A DNA stretch of 64,000 nt from Streptobacillus ratti (GTDB lineage Bacteria; Fusobacteriota; Fusobacteriia; Fusobacteriales; Leptotrichiaceae). The position numbers and the translations under genes are program-made. Of this stretch, positions 44,295 through 54,058 are shown in pieces (the first letter of the stretch is position 1; each line of letters begins with the position of its first letter). The notes beneath the pieces were generated by a model. The model saw nothing but the letters and a program-made list of their open reading frames with translations, was not told the origin of the DNA and searched no databases. The stretch spans positions 1 to 64,000 of the forward strand of contig NZ_LKKW01000004.1 of assembly GCF_001891165.1 (NCBI RefSeq). Direction: 5' to 3'.

Positions 44295-45515
44295 TTAACC
44301 TTTCAATAAATTATATGTTTCAATAGAAATCATAAGTTCTTCATTTGTGCCTATTTTAAATATACTTGTTTCTGAATCAGATGTACTTAAATCTACATCT
44401 CCAGATTGTCTAATCTTATTTTTTTCATAATCAAGTTTAACACCTATAAATTCTAAATTTTCACATACTTTTTGTCTTGTTTCACTAGAATTTTCTCCTA
44501 TACCACCAGTGAAAATTATTGCATCAACACCTTGTAAAAGTATATAATATTCTCCTATATATTTTTGTATGCTATATGCCATCATATCAAAAGCTAATTT
44601 AGCTCTTTCATCTCCACTTAACATAGCCTCTGTCAATTCTCTATTATCAGAACTTTTACCAAATATCCCTAAAACTCCTGATCTTTTATTTAATTTTTGA
44701 CTCATTTCTTCAACTGATAAATTATATTTTTCCATAATATGTAAAACAATTGAAGCATCAATATCTCCACAACGAGTACCCATCATAAGACCTGCAAGTG
44801 GTGTAAATCCCATAGATGTATCTAAAACTTTTCCATCTTTAATTGCAGTAATTGAAGCACCATTACCTAAATGACAACTTATTATCTTATACCCACCATA
44901 AGGTTTTTTTACACCTTTTTCAAGTAATAATTTTTCAGCAACCTTAGATACATACTTATGACTAGTTCCATGAAATCCATATTTTCTAATTTTTAATTTT
45001 TCATATTCTTCATAAGGAATTGCATACATATATGATTTTGCAGGCATAGTTGAATGAAAAGCCGTGTCAAATACAGCAACATTTGGTATATCAGGTAATA
45101 ATTCCCTCATTACCTTAATTCCCATAATATTTGCTGGATTATGTAAAGGGGCTAGTGATGAAATATTTTCAAGTGATATCATATTCTTATCATTTATTAA
45201 TAATGGTTCTATAAACTCTTCTCCACCATGTACTACTCTATGACCAATAGCTTGTATTTGACTTACATCTTCAAAAACTCCAAATTCATTGTCTACTAAT
45301 ACATTCAACACAAATTCTAAAGCTCTCTTATGGTTAGGAAATAATTCAGGAACTTTATCTATCTTATTATTTCTAATATAGTTTTTAATACTAAATCTTG
45401 AATTTTCTATACCAATTCTTTCACATAAACCATTTATCATTATCTTTTCAGTAGTAGTGTCAATTACAGAAAATTTCAAAGATGAACTACCACTATTTAA
45501 TACCAATATCTTCAT
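44295..45515 (-). CDS. ackA: Acetate kinase
   Basis: Acetyl phosphate plus ADP to acetate plus ATP, the energy-yielding end of mixed-acid fermentation. Conserved: ILVLNSGSSSLKF, GHRVVHGG, VFDTAFHSTMP, CHLGNGAS, GFTPLAGLMMGTRCGDID and FTGGIGENS. The length of 406 aa is standard. No phosphotransacetylase gene is adjacent. It lies 13 nt after the CNNM/CorC gene in the copA-to-ogt run. Confidence 0.98.
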   Translation of the reverse strand: MKILVLNSGSSSLKFSVIDTTTEKIMINGLCERIGIENSRFSIKNYIRNNKIDKVPELFPNHKRALEFVLNVLVDNEFGVFEDVSQIQAIGHRVVHGGEEFIEPLLINDKNMISLENISSLAPLHNPANIMGIKVMRELLPDIPNVAVFDTAFHSTMPAKSYMYAIPYEEYEKLKIRKYGFHGTSHKYVSKVAEKLLLEKGVKKPYGGYKIISCHLGNGASITAIKDGKVLDTSMGFTPLAGLMMGTRCGDIDASIVLHIMEKYNLSVEEMSQKLNKRSGVLGIFGKSSDNRELTEAMLSGDERAKLAFDMMAYSIQKYIGEYYILLQGVDAIIFTGGIGENSSETRQKVCENLEFIGVKLDYEKNKIRQSGDVDLSTSDSETSIFKIGTNEELMISIETYNLLKG

Positions 45516-45528
45516 AACTTCACCTCTT

Positions 45529-46818
45529 TTATATTATTTCTAAAATTACTTTCTCTATCCTTTTATTATTTACTTTAAGTATCTTTATTTTAAATTGCTC
45601 AAAAACTATATCATCTATCTTATTATCCATAGGTATAAATCCTAATTTTTCAATAAGTATACCATTTAATGAATCATAATGATTAGATTCTATATTAAAA
45701 TTAAAATAGTCATTAAAATCGTTTAAACTTATAGATGAATTAATCATATATTTATTTTCAGATATCTTCTGAATATCTTCATTTTCTAAATCATATTCAT
45801 CATTAATATTACCAACTATTTCTTCAAGTAAATCCTCAAGTGTAACTATACCTGATACACCACCATATTCATCAATTAATATTGCGATATGTTTCTTTAA
45901 AGTCTTCATTTCTACAAATAATGATTGTATTTTTTTAGTTTCAGGTACAAAATATGCCTCTTGAAGAATTTCATTAATCTTGATGTTTTCAAAACCAATT
46001 TCATATGATTTTTTTAATAAATTCTTAGTATGCAATATACCAACTATATTATCTAAATCCTCTTTATATACTGGTATTCTTGAAAATCTAATTAAATCAT
46101 CATATGAAAATATTTCTTGAATATTAGAATCAATATCAATTGCAAACATCGAAGTTCTAGGTATCATAATTTCTCTAGCTACCTTATCTTCAAAATCTAT
46201 TATTCTTTCTATCATTTCTCTTTCACTATCTTTAATATCACTATCATTTACAATCATTTTTATTTCTTGTTTACTTACAATTTCTAAATTATCATTTTCA
46301 TTAATTTTAAATATTCTTAGAAATATGTTAGTTGAAAAAGATAATATTTTAATAAAAGGTATAAACAATCTATATACAAATAATATTATATTTATATTTG
46401 TAAGAGCAATTTTTTCTGGATTTAAAAGTGCCAACCTTTTAGGTATCAATTCACCAAATACTAAAGATAAATATGATAATATCAATGTTACAAGTACAAC
46501 AGATACTTGTTGATAATACGGAAATGATAACTTATTTAAAAATGAAGCTAAAAATTCCGATAATGAAATTGCTGCTGAAGCAGATGCTAAAAATCCTGCC
46601 AAAGTTATTCCTATTTGTATAGTAGATAATAAATTGGCTGGTTCTTCCATAAGTTTTTCAAGTTTTATAGCTTTTTCATTTCCCTCATCAATTAATATCT
46701 TTAATTTATTTTTATTAATAGAAACTATTGCCATCTCACTTCCAGAAAAAAAAGCATTAATTAATATCAACACTATTATCAATAATATCTGGGGCAATAT
46801 GGACGATCCTGTATTCAT
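45529..46818 (-). CDS. CNNM/CorC (HlyC) family membrane protein with CBS domains
   Basis: A DUF21 membrane domain with four hydrophobic segments (about residues 8-190, with NAFFSGSEMAIVSINKNKL and FGELIPKRLAL) is followed by a CBS pair (from IMIPRTSMFAIDID to VSGIVTLEDLLEEIVGNI) and a C-terminal CorC/HlyC ion-transport-associated domain. The length is 429 aa. The family is linked to magnesium or cobalt efflux; the older hemolysin label is a misnomer. The acidic IVTLEDLLEEIVG hinge is fully conserved. Confidence 0.93.
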   Translation of the reverse strand: MNTGSSILPQILLIIVLILINAFFSGSEMAIVSINKNKLKILIDEGNEKAIKLEKLMEEPANLLSTIQIGITLAGFLASASAAISLSEFLASFLNKLSFPYYQQVSVVLVTLILSYLSLVFGELIPKRLALLNPEKIALTNINIILFVYRLFIPFIKILSFSTNIFLRIFKINENDNLEIVSKQEIKMIVNDSDIKDSEREMIERIIDFEDKVAREIMIPRTSMFAIDIDSNIQEIFSYDDLIRFSRIPVYKEDLDNIVGILHTKNLLKKSYEIGFENIKINEILQEAYFVPETKKIQSLFVEMKTLKKHIAILIDEYGGVSGIVTLEDLLEEIVGNINDEYDLENEDIQKISENKYMINSSISLNDFNDYFNFNIESNHYDSLNGILIEKLGFIPMDNKIDDIVFEQFKIKILKVNNKRIEKVILEII

Positions 46819-46831
46819 TTATTTCACACTC

Positions 46832-47785
46832 CTATTTTATTGACTGCATTGCTAGATATGCTGAACCATAAATCCCTGCATCATTACCAAGTTTTGCAAT
46901 TTTTATTTCAATATTTTTTTCAATAGATGTAATTAAGTACTCAGGTAAATATTTCTTTATTTTATCTATTAGAAATTCTCCAGCAAGTGCAACTCCACCA
47001 CCTATAACTACTACATCAGAATCAAGTATAGAAAGAGCTGAGCCTATACCCATAGCTATATATTCTGCTGTTTCTTCAACTATGTCAATTGATAATTTAT
47101 CCCCTTGTTTTGCACAGTCAAAAACATCTTTTGCTTCTAAAGTTCTATCTTTTGTTAGATTATATAGCATGTTATTCTTATCAACTTGTAATCTATCTTT
47201 GGCTATTCTTTCTATACCAGTTGCTGAGGCATAGGCTTCAAAACATCCTCTTTTACCACAACCACATAGTCTACCTTTTTTTTCTAAAGGAATATGTCCA
47301 ATTTCTCCAGTCGCACCGTTTTTTCCTGAAATTATTTCTCCATTTACTACTATTCCTCCACCAATTCCAGTTCCTATTGCCATACCTAATACATTTTTAT
47401 ATCCTTTTGCAACACCAACCCATAATTCTCCAAGTGTAATAACATTAACATCATTATCTATATATACTGGTTTTGATAATTGACTTTCAAACTCATAAGC
47501 TAAATTTAGATTTTCAGGCCAAGGAAAATTTGCCCACATTATTACTGTTGATTTATTTATAGTAGGTCCAGGAACACCTATTCCTAATGAAATAAAATCA
47601 TCATAATTTATTTGTTTTTGTTCTAATCCAAATTTTAAACAGTCCGATAATTTTTTGACAGTTTCTTTATAACCTAAATTTGATTCAGTTTTAACTATTG
47701 TTGAATAAATAATATTTCCATTTTCATCCAAAATACCTATTTTTGAATTAGTCCCTCCTAAATCAATTCCACCATAATATTTCAT
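46832..47785 (-). CDS. glcK: ROK-family glucokinase
   Basis: Phosphorylates glucose with ATP. N-terminal YYGGIDLGGTNSKIGI is the phosphate-binding motif; GIGVPGP, AIGTGIGGGIVVNG, EIGHIPL and the zinc-binding CGCGKRGCFEAYAS follow. The length is 317 aa. The ATG at 47785 follows GGAGG; a GTG at 47797 would abut that site. It follows gapN by 11 nt: two glycolytic genes together. Glucose rather than another hexose is the usual substrate for this ROK subgroup but is inferred. Confidence 0.92.
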   Translation of the reverse strand: MKYYGGIDLGGTNSKIGILDENGNIIYSTIVKTESNLGYKETVKKLSDCLKFGLEQKQINYDDFISLGIGVPGPTINKSTVIMWANFPWPENLNLAYEFESQLSKPVYIDNDVNVITLGELWVGVAKGYKNVLGMAIGTGIGGGIVVNGEIISGKNGATGEIGHIPLEKKGRLCGCGKRGCFEAYASATGIERIAKDRLQVDKNNMLYNLTKDRTLEAKDVFDCAKQGDKLSIDIVEETAEYIAMGIGSALSILDSDVVVIGGGVALAGEFLIDKIKKYLPEYLITSIEKNIEIKIAKLGNDAGIYGSAYLAMQSIK

Positions 47786-47796
47786 TTTTACCTCCA

Positions 47797-49170
47797 CTAC
47801 ATATCTAATACTATTGTTTTTATCTTAGTCATTGAAAGAATACTATGTCTTATACCTTGAACACCAGCTCCAGAATTTTTAATTCCTAAAAATGGAAAAT
47901 TATCTGGTCCACGTTGTGTCTTATTATTAATATGTACTGTTCCAACTTCTAATTCATTTGCAAATTTAAATGCTTTTTCAATACTATTTGTAAAAATAGA
48001 GCTTTGTAAACCATATTCTGATTTATTTGCTATTTCTAATGCCTCATCTTCACTATTTACTCTAATTATTGGTAATACAGGTCCAAATGGTTCTTCCCAT
48101 GCTATATCCATTTCTGTATTTACATTATCAAGTAAAACAGGATACATTAAATTACCCTCTCTTTTAATTTCTGTTAGTGCTTTTGCCCCTTTATTTATTG
48201 CATCTATAATTAAATTTTCAACAAAAATTGCACTCTTTTCATCAATTAAAGGCGTTATAACAACATTTTCAAAAGGATTTCCAACTTTTAAATTTAATAC
48301 CTTATCTTTAATTTTTTCTAATAACTTATCAGCAATACTTTCCATTACTAAAACTCTTTTAATTGCAGTACATCTTTGTCCTGAATATGAAAACGCTCCT
48401 GAAACAATATCATTTGCTGCCTTATCTAAATTAGCGTCTTCAAGTACTATAGCAGCATCTTTTCCACCAAGTTCTAATAATATTGGTTTCATTTTTGCCT
48501 GAACTCCTATTTTTTCACCAATAGCTGTACTTCCAGTAAAGTTTATAAAATCTATTTCTTTATGAGTATTTAAATAATCTCCAATTTCTGAACCTTTACC
48601 TGTTACAATTTGCAATACATCTTTTGGTAATCCAGCCTCTTCAAAATATTTTACTAATTCTATACCCGATAGTACACCTTGACTTGCAGGTTTAAATACA
48701 ACAACATTACCAGATATTAATGCTGGCACAATCTTAGAAGCTGCTAAATTAATAGGATAATTAAATGGAGATATAGCCAGAACTACACCTACTGGTTCTC
48801 TTCTAACTATTGCAACCTTGTTTTTAGAAGATTCATCATAATTTTTACCCTCATAAACTTCTCCAAAAATTCTCATTCCCTCTTCTGCTGAATATTTTAT
48901 TAAACCTACAGTTCTTTCAACTTCAATTAAAGCATCTTTAAGAGGTTTAGAAATTTCTTTACTCATTAAAATAGCAATCTCTTCTTTATTTTTTTCTAAA
49001 ACATCTGCTGCTTTATACATTATTTCTGCTCTTTTAGCTGTAGATAATTCTTTCCATTTCTTAAATGATTTACGTGCATTAATATATATTTTATCCACAT
49101 CTTCTTGCGTCATTTTTTTAATACTACCTAACATGCTTCCATCTATTGGAGATAATACATTAATTTCCAT
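47797..49170 (-). CDS. gapN: NADP-dependent non-phosphorylating glyceraldehyde-3-phosphate dehydrogenase
   Basis: Oxidises glyceraldehyde-3-phosphate directly to 3-phosphoglycerate with NADPH formation, skipping one ATP. ALDH fold: AISPFNYPINLAASK, FTGSTAIG, ELGGKDAAI with the general-base Glu, and GQRCTAIKRV with the catalytic Cys. The C-terminal RGPDNFPFLGIKNSGAGVQGI strongly resembles streptococcal GapN and separates it from general aldehyde dehydrogenases. The length is 457 aa. The start overlaps the hydrolase stop. Confidence 0.9.
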   Translation of the reverse strand: MEINVLSPIDGSMLGSIKKMTQEDVDKIYINARKSFKKWKELSTAKRAEIMYKAADVLEKNKEEIAILMSKEISKPLKDALIEVERTVGLIKYSAEEGMRIFGEVYEGKNYDESSKNKVAIVRREPVGVVLAISPFNYPINLAASKIVPALISGNVVVFKPASQGVLSGIELVKYFEEAGLPKDVLQIVTGKGSEIGDYLNTHKEIDFINFTGSTAIGEKIGVQAKMKPILLELGGKDAAIVLEDANLDKAANDIVSGAFSYSGQRCTAIKRVLVMESIADKLLEKIKDKVLNLKVGNPFENVVITPLIDEKSAIFVENLIIDAINKGAKALTEIKREGNLMYPVLLDNVNTEMDIAWEEPFGPVLPIIRVNSEDEALEIANKSEYGLQSSIFTNSIEKAFKFANELEVGTVHINNKTQRGPDNFPFLGIKNSGAGVQGIRHSILSMTKIKTIVLDM

Positions 49171-50050
49171 TATTTATACCATCCATATTTTTTATTATTT
49201 CTTCTATTATTTTATCCTTATTTAATTCAAATAAAATATCATGTCTTGCTTTATTAACTTTTAAAAACTTAATATTATTTTTCCCATTATTTATCTTCTG
49301 CATATATTTTTTTAATTTTGTTTCAGAAACTAAAGCATCTTTAGTTCCAAACACTATAAATATATTTGCATTCTCACTAATTTTTTTAATATTTGATTTT
49401 ATAAATGCAGTAAGTGATAATATATTATTATATGATCTTGCTGAAGCTTGTTTTAAATAATTTTCATCATTTAAATAAGAGTTTACAATTTCTTTATCTC
49501 TATTTAACCAAGCTGATTTACCCTCTTTAATGAATGACCTATTAAGGCTTTTTACCATACAATTATTAACAAAACTATTTTTAAAACCTAATTTCATTTC
49601 TAACTTAGTTATTATTTTACCTATAAAAATTGAAAATCTTTTTTCTATAGGCATTGAAATCAATACAGAATTTTTTAATTGCATATCTTCTTGAAGATAT
49701 AGAGAGAATAATCCTCCCAATCCTTTACCTATTAAAAAAATATTTTCATTAGGTGTATTATTAAGTTTATGTTTTATAAATAATTTAATGTCATTTAAAA
49801 CACCAGTAATACCTTTATCTCCAAAATCTGCAATATTTCCCTCTCTAAGTTCTCCATGTCCTCTGTATTCAAAAATATATACATCATAACCTGCTTCATT
49901 AAGTTTCATTGCAAATTCATTATATCTATCTATATATTCATATAATCCGTGTAACATTAATACTTTTTTTGTATTACCACTTTCAAATGAAGTATACGGA
50001 ATTTTTAAACCATCAAAACTTTCAAAATATTCTTTATTCATTATACTCAC
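49160..50050 (-). CDS. Alpha/beta hydrolase (lysophospholipase-like) lacking the nucleophile Ser
   Basis: Serine-aminopeptidase/monoacylglycerol-lipase-like fold: VLMLHGLYEYIDRYNEFAMKLNEAGYDVYIFEYRGHGEL gives the oxyanion region and RGHG, and late VFGTKDALV and ARHDILFE carry the expected Asp and His. The nucleophile elbow reads IGKGLGGLFS, where GHSxGG is expected, so Ser is Gly. Either it is a non-catalytic relative or uses another chemistry. The GTG at 50050 has AAAGGAG 7 nt upstream and overlaps the copA stop (GTGA); ATG at 50041 is an alternative. 296 aa. Confidence 0.82.
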   Translation of the reverse strand: MSIMNKEYFESFDGLKIPYTSFESGNTKKVLMLHGLYEYIDRYNEFAMKLNEAGYDVYIFEYRGHGELREGNIADFGDKGITGVLNDIKLFIKHKLNNTPNENIFLIGKGLGGLFSLYLQEDMQLKNSVLISMPIEKRFSIFIGKIITKLEMKLGFKNSFVNNCMVKSLNRSFIKEGKSAWLNRDKEIVNSYLNDENYLKQASARSYNNILSLTAFIKSNIKKISENANIFIVFGTKDALVSETKLKKYMQKINNGKNNIKFLKVNKARHDILFELNKDKIIEEIIKNMDGINNGN

Positions 50051-52224
50051 TTATTTTCTCCTTTAAATAATTTTAATGTCAAGGCATTTAATAAAATACA
50101 TATAGAGCTTACACTCATAGCAAATGCAGCAAACATAGGATTTAATGTTAAACCAAATTTAACAAATACTCCCATTGCTAAAGTAATCCCAATTATATTA
50201 TATATAAAAGCCCAGAAAAGACTAAATTTTATATTTCTAATAACAGCTTTACTTAAATTAATCGCATTAATTATATCTATAAGTCTTTGTTTCATTAATA
50301 CTATATCTGAAATTTCCATGGCTATATCTGTAGAACCACCTATACTTATACCAATATCTGCTTTAGCTAAAGCTGGTGCATCATTAATTCCATCGCCTAC
50401 CATTATAACCTTATTATCTTTTTGTAAATTAACTAATATATCATATTTTTCATTTGGTAATAATTCTGCATGAACTTCTTCTATACCAACCAACTGTGCT
50501 ACATATCTAGCAGTTTCTACATTATCTCCTGTTAGCATAATTGGTCTAATGTTTTTATCTTTTAATTTTTCAATAGTTATTTTTGCATCTTCTCTAATTT
50601 CATCAGCTATAGTTATTATAGCTACCAACTCTTTGTTAATTGAAGCTAAAATAACAGTTTTACCTTGTTTTGAAAAATTATTAATACTCTCAATATATTT
50701 AGATAAATCTACATTACCCTCTATCATCATTTTTTCATTTCCTATTAATATCTCATCATTTTTTACTTTTGCGTTAATTCCTCTTCCCTCAATCTGAATA
50801 AATTCATCAATATCTACTGAATTTACATTTAAACTTTCACAATAAGTTATTATAGATGTTGCAATATGATGTTCTGATTTTTTTTCAGCAGAATATATAT
50901 ATCTAATTACTTTATCATCATCTAAAAAGGAAATATAATCAATTACCTTAGGTTGCCCTTTAGTAAGTGTTCCTGTTTTATCCATTAATATTATACCTGC
51001 TTCTTTAATAATTTCAAGTAGTTCTGCTCTTTTAAATAAAATTCCTATTTGAGAACCTTTTAAATTACCTATCATTATTGATATTGGAGTTGCAATTCCT
51101 AATGCACAAGGACATGAAATTACAAGTACTGAAATAGCTCTATTAACTGCAATTGAAAAATCATTTCCAACTATTAACCAAAATCCAAAAGTTATAGCTG
51201 AAATAATAAATATTATCGGAACTAAAATTCCACTTATCTTATCTGCTAATTTTGAAATTGGTGCTTTACTTGATGTAGCTTCCTCTACAAGCTCTATAAT
51301 TTTAGCAATTATAGTGTCATTACTTTCTTTATTAACTCTTACTTTTAAATATCCTTTTTCAAGAATACTTGAGGCTATTACTTCATCATTAATATTTTTT
51401 TCTATTAATTTACTTTCACCAGTTATAGATGATTCATTTACATAAGCTTTCCCCTCTAAAACTATACCATCACAACTAATTATTTCTCCTGTTTTAATTA
51501 AAACTTCATCATCTATTTCTAAATCTTCTACATCTATTATTATTTCTTTACCATCTTTAATTATAGTAGTTTTTTTAGGAGCTAAATTAATCATTTTAGT
51601 AATACTTTTTGTAGCATTTTTCTTAATTCTACCCTCTATATATTTCCCTATACTTACAAGTGTTAATATTACAACTATAGATTCAAAGTATAAGTCATGA
51701 TTTTTTCCTTGAATAACGTTATATAGACTATATACAAAAGATGCAAGTGTACTTACTGCTATTAAACTTGACATATTAGAACTATTATTTTTTAATGCCA
51801 TAAATCCTGAGAAATAATAGGATTTATAAATAAGCATTATACTAATAGTAATTATAATTTGTATTATCTCTGAATGATTTACCTTATTAAAGCCTAACAT
51901 ATGAGACATAGATACATACATTATTAATATACTTAATATTATTGAAACTATTAGTCTTATTATACTATAATCGCTATTTACAGTTTCAATATTTTCTTTA
52001 TTTCTCTTATTATTTATTTTTTCTATTCCATACCCTATTTCTTCTACTTTTTCAATTATTTTTTCAACGCCAATAATTTTTTCATCATATATTACTGACA
52101 TTTTAGAAGTTATAAGATTAATATTTACTTTTTCTATCCCCTCTAATTTTTCGAGATTTTTATTAATATTTAAAGCACAATTTGTACAGTGAATGCCAGT
52201 TATATTAAATTTTTCTCTTTTCAT
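50047..52224 (-). CDS. copA: Copper-type P1B ATPase
   Basis: Exports monovalent copper (possibly silver). One N-terminal HMA domain with GIHCTNCALN; eight membrane segments; TGES phosphatase loop (SSITGESK); intramembrane SCPCALGIATP metal site; phosphorylation motif DKTGTLTKG; hinge GDGINDAPALA. The length of 725 aa is standard. AAGGAG precedes the ATG. It is the first gene of a seven-gene run ending with ogt; no copper chaperone or CsoR/CopY regulator gene is adjacent. Confidence 0.95.
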   Translation of the reverse strand: MKREKFNITGIHCTNCALNINKNLEKLEGIEKVNINLITSKMSVIYDEKIIGVEKIIEKVEEIGYGIEKINNKRNKENIETVNSDYSIIRLIVSIILSILIMYVSMSHMLGFNKVNHSEIIQIIITISIMLIYKSYYFSGFMALKNNSSNMSSLIAVSTLASFVYSLYNVIQGKNHDLYFESIVVILTLVSIGKYIEGRIKKNATKSITKMINLAPKKTTIIKDGKEIIIDVEDLEIDDEVLIKTGEIISCDGIVLEGKAYVNESSITGESKLIEKNINDEVIASSILEKGYLKVRVNKESNDTIIAKIIELVEEATSSKAPISKLADKISGILVPIIFIISAITFGFWLIVGNDFSIAVNRAISVLVISCPCALGIATPISIMIGNLKGSQIGILFKRAELLEIIKEAGIILMDKTGTLTKGQPKVIDYISFLDDDKVIRYIYSAEKKSEHHIATSIITYCESLNVNSVDIDEFIQIEGRGINAKVKNDEILIGNEKMMIEGNVDLSKYIESINNFSKQGKTVILASINKELVAIITIADEIREDAKITIEKLKDKNIRPIMLTGDNVETARYVAQLVGIEEVHAELLPNEKYDILVNLQKDNKVIMVGDGINDAPALAKADIGISIGGSTDIAMEISDIVLMKQRLIDIINAINLSKAVIRNIKFSLFWAFIYNIIGITLAMGVFVKFGLTLNPMFAAFAMSVSSICILLNALTLKLFKGENK

Positions 52225-52255
52225 ATTTCTCCTTAATTTTAAAAATATTTTTTAT

Positions 52256-52261
52256 ATTATA
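52256..52261 (-). promoter_or_regulatory. Extended -10 of the copA promoter
   Basis: TGATATAAT on the minus strand 30 bp ahead of copA, with no good -35. It lies directly after the trxA terminator and probably drives the copA-to-ogt run. Confidence 0.55.
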
Positions 52262-52288
52262 TCACAAAAGAAAGTAATAGTATATATT

Positions 52289-52316
52289 AAAAAGATGTGA
52301 ACCATGTCCACATCTT
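52289..52316 (-). terminator. Terminator after trxA
   Basis: AAGATGTG-(9-nt loop)-CACATCTT followed by TTT on the minus strand, 10 nt past the trxA stop. Confidence 0.85.
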
Positions 52317-52325
52317 AAATTAAAA

Positions 52326-52643
52326 TTATATGTTATTTTTTACTAAAGAAATTAATTCTTCTTTTGTTTTAAATCCTAAATCTGTAGCAACCTTTTCTCC
52401 ATCTTTAACTACAAATAATGTAGGTATACTTCTTACTCCATATTCTCCAGCTAATTCAGGGAATTGATCTACATCTATTTTAACTATTGAGAAATCAGCT
52501 TCTTCACTTAATTCATCTAAAACTGGTCCAAGTCTTTTACATGGTCCACACCAAGTTGCAAAAAAGTCTACTAAAACAACTTTTTCTTTCTCACAAATTT
52601 CTTTTAATTGCTCTACAGCACCTAAATGTAATACTTTACTCAT
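52326..52643 (-). CDS. trxA: Thioredoxin
   Basis: Disulfide reductant. The active site WCGPCK is at residues 31-36 of 105; VDFFAT before it and cis-Pro in SIPTLFVVKDG are conserved. GGAGG precedes the start. It follows nox by 19 nt, so both are probably transcribed together as redox-defence genes. No thioredoxin reductase gene is nearby. Confidence 0.97.
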   Translation of the reverse strand: MSKVLHLGAVEQLKEICEKEKVVLVDFFATWCGPCKRLGPVLDELSEEADFSIVKIDVDQFPELAGEYGVRSIPTLFVVKDGEKVATDLGFKTKEELISLVKNNI

Positions 52644-52662
52644 TATTATTCCTCCTAAATAA

Positions 52663-53997
52663 TTATTTTGCTCCTAATGCAGTCATTGTGAAGTAGTTAT
52701 ATGGTTTATTAAAATGAGGTAAGAAGAAGATATCAAGTAATTTAAATTTATCTATAGTTACCTTTTCTTGAATTGCAAGTGAGAATACATGTAATCCAAG
52801 TGAAATATCTAATGTAGAAGCCATTTGTGCTCCTAAAATTCTTCTATTATTTTTATCATAAACTATTTTAACTGTTACTGCGTCATTTTCTGTTTTCATA
52901 AATTCAGGTTTTTGATTGTCTGTAAATGTAGTAGTTTCAACTTCAAATCCATATCTCTTAGCATTTTCTTCAGATAATCCTGTAGAAAGCATGTTTAACT
53001 CATAAACAGAGATTCCATTTGAACCTTGAACTCCTATTCCTTCTAATTTAGTTCCACATACATTGTGAGCTGCAACTATACCACTTCTAACAGCATTTGT
53101 TGCAAGTGCAATATAGTTAATATCATCTATAGAGTTATCATATATAGTTGCACAATCTCCTATAGCATAAACATCTTCACAAGAAGTCTTTTGAGTTCTA
53201 TCAACTAAATATGCTCCATTTCTAAATAATTCAACTTTTCCTTTTAATAAGTCTGTGTTAGGTCTAAATCCTGCACATAATATTACCATATCAGTTGCAT
53301 ATTCAGATTTATCAGTTACTATAGATGAAACTTTACCATTTGTTCCTTTAATTTCTTTTAACATTTCTCCAAATGATAATTCAATACCATGACTTGCTAA
53401 TTTTTCATTCATTCTTGTTCTAAATTCTTTATCATAGTAAGTAGATAAACAATCGCTACAAGAATCTACTAATCTAACTTTTTTACCTTTTCTTTCAAAT
53501 GCTTCTGCTAATTCTACCCCTATATATCCAGCACCTATTACAGTAACATGTTTAATTTCAGGATTTTTTAATTTTTCAATAACTTCAGCTGCATTTTGGA
53601 ATAATTTTACATATTGTACATTTTCTAATTCTTTTCCTGGAATTGGTAAATCAATTGGTAAAGATCCTGTAGAAACTATTACCTTGTCATATTTTTCTGC
53701 AAATTCTTTTCCACATTTACTTTTTGCATATACTACCTTATTTTCAAAGTCTATGTCATATACTTCAGTTTCCATGTAAACTTTTGCACCATTAGCTTCT
53801 AATTTTTCCTTATTTGAATAGAATAGTCCATCTGAACCATCAATTTGATCTCCTATCCATAATGCCATTCCACAACCTAAGAAACTAATATTATTATTTC
53901 TATCAAATACAACTACTTCTGTTCCTGGATAATTTCCTAAAATTGTATTAATTGTTGCTGTTCCTGCATGATTTGCACCTATAACTACTACCTTCAT
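52663..53997 (-). CDS. nox: NADH oxidase, water-forming (Nox/CoA-disulfide-reductase family)
   Basis: FAD-dependent reduction of oxygen to water with NADH, regenerating NAD+ and detoxifying oxygen. N-terminal [18 protein letters not shown] binds FAD. The redox Cys42 lies in [13 protein letters not shown], closely matching streptococcal Nox; [15 protein letters not shown] is the NADH site and DVYAIGDCA the second FAD contact. The length of 444 aa is standard. CoA-disulfide reductases share most motifs, so the substrate is likely but not certain. Own promoter at 54030-54058. Confidence 0.92.
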   Translation of the reverse strand: MKVVVIGANHAGTATINTILGNYPGTEVVVFDRNNNISFLGCGMALWIGDQIDGSDGLFYSNKEKLEANGAKVYMETEVYDIDFENKVVYAKSKCGKEFAEKYDKVIVSTGSLPIDLPIPGKELENVQYVKLFQNAAEVIEKLKNPEIKHVTVIGAGYIGVELAEAFERKGKKVRLVDSCSDCLSTYYDKEFRTRMNEKLASHGIELSFGEMLKEIKGTNGKVSSIVTDKSEYATDMVILCAGFRPNTDLLKGKVELFRNGAYLVDRTQKTSCEDVYAIGDCATIYDNSIDDINYIALATNAVRSGIVAAHNVCGTKLEGIGVQGSNGISVYELNMLSTGLSEENAKRYGFEVETTTFTDNQKPEFMKTENDAVTVKIVYDKNNRRILGAQMASTLDISLGLHVFSLAIQEKVTIDKFKLLDIFFLPHFNKPYNYFTMTALGAK

Positions 53998-54029
53998 TTA
54001 GTCCTCCTATAAATTTGTTTATACAATAC

Positions 54030-54058
54030 ATTTTAACTTATTTTATTTAAAAATTCAA
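54030..54058 (-). promoter_or_regulatory. Promoter of nox-trxA
   Basis: TTGAAT (54053-54058), 17 bp, TAAAAT (54030-54035) on the minus strand; the -35 lies inside the 3' end of dusA. Confidence 0.65.
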
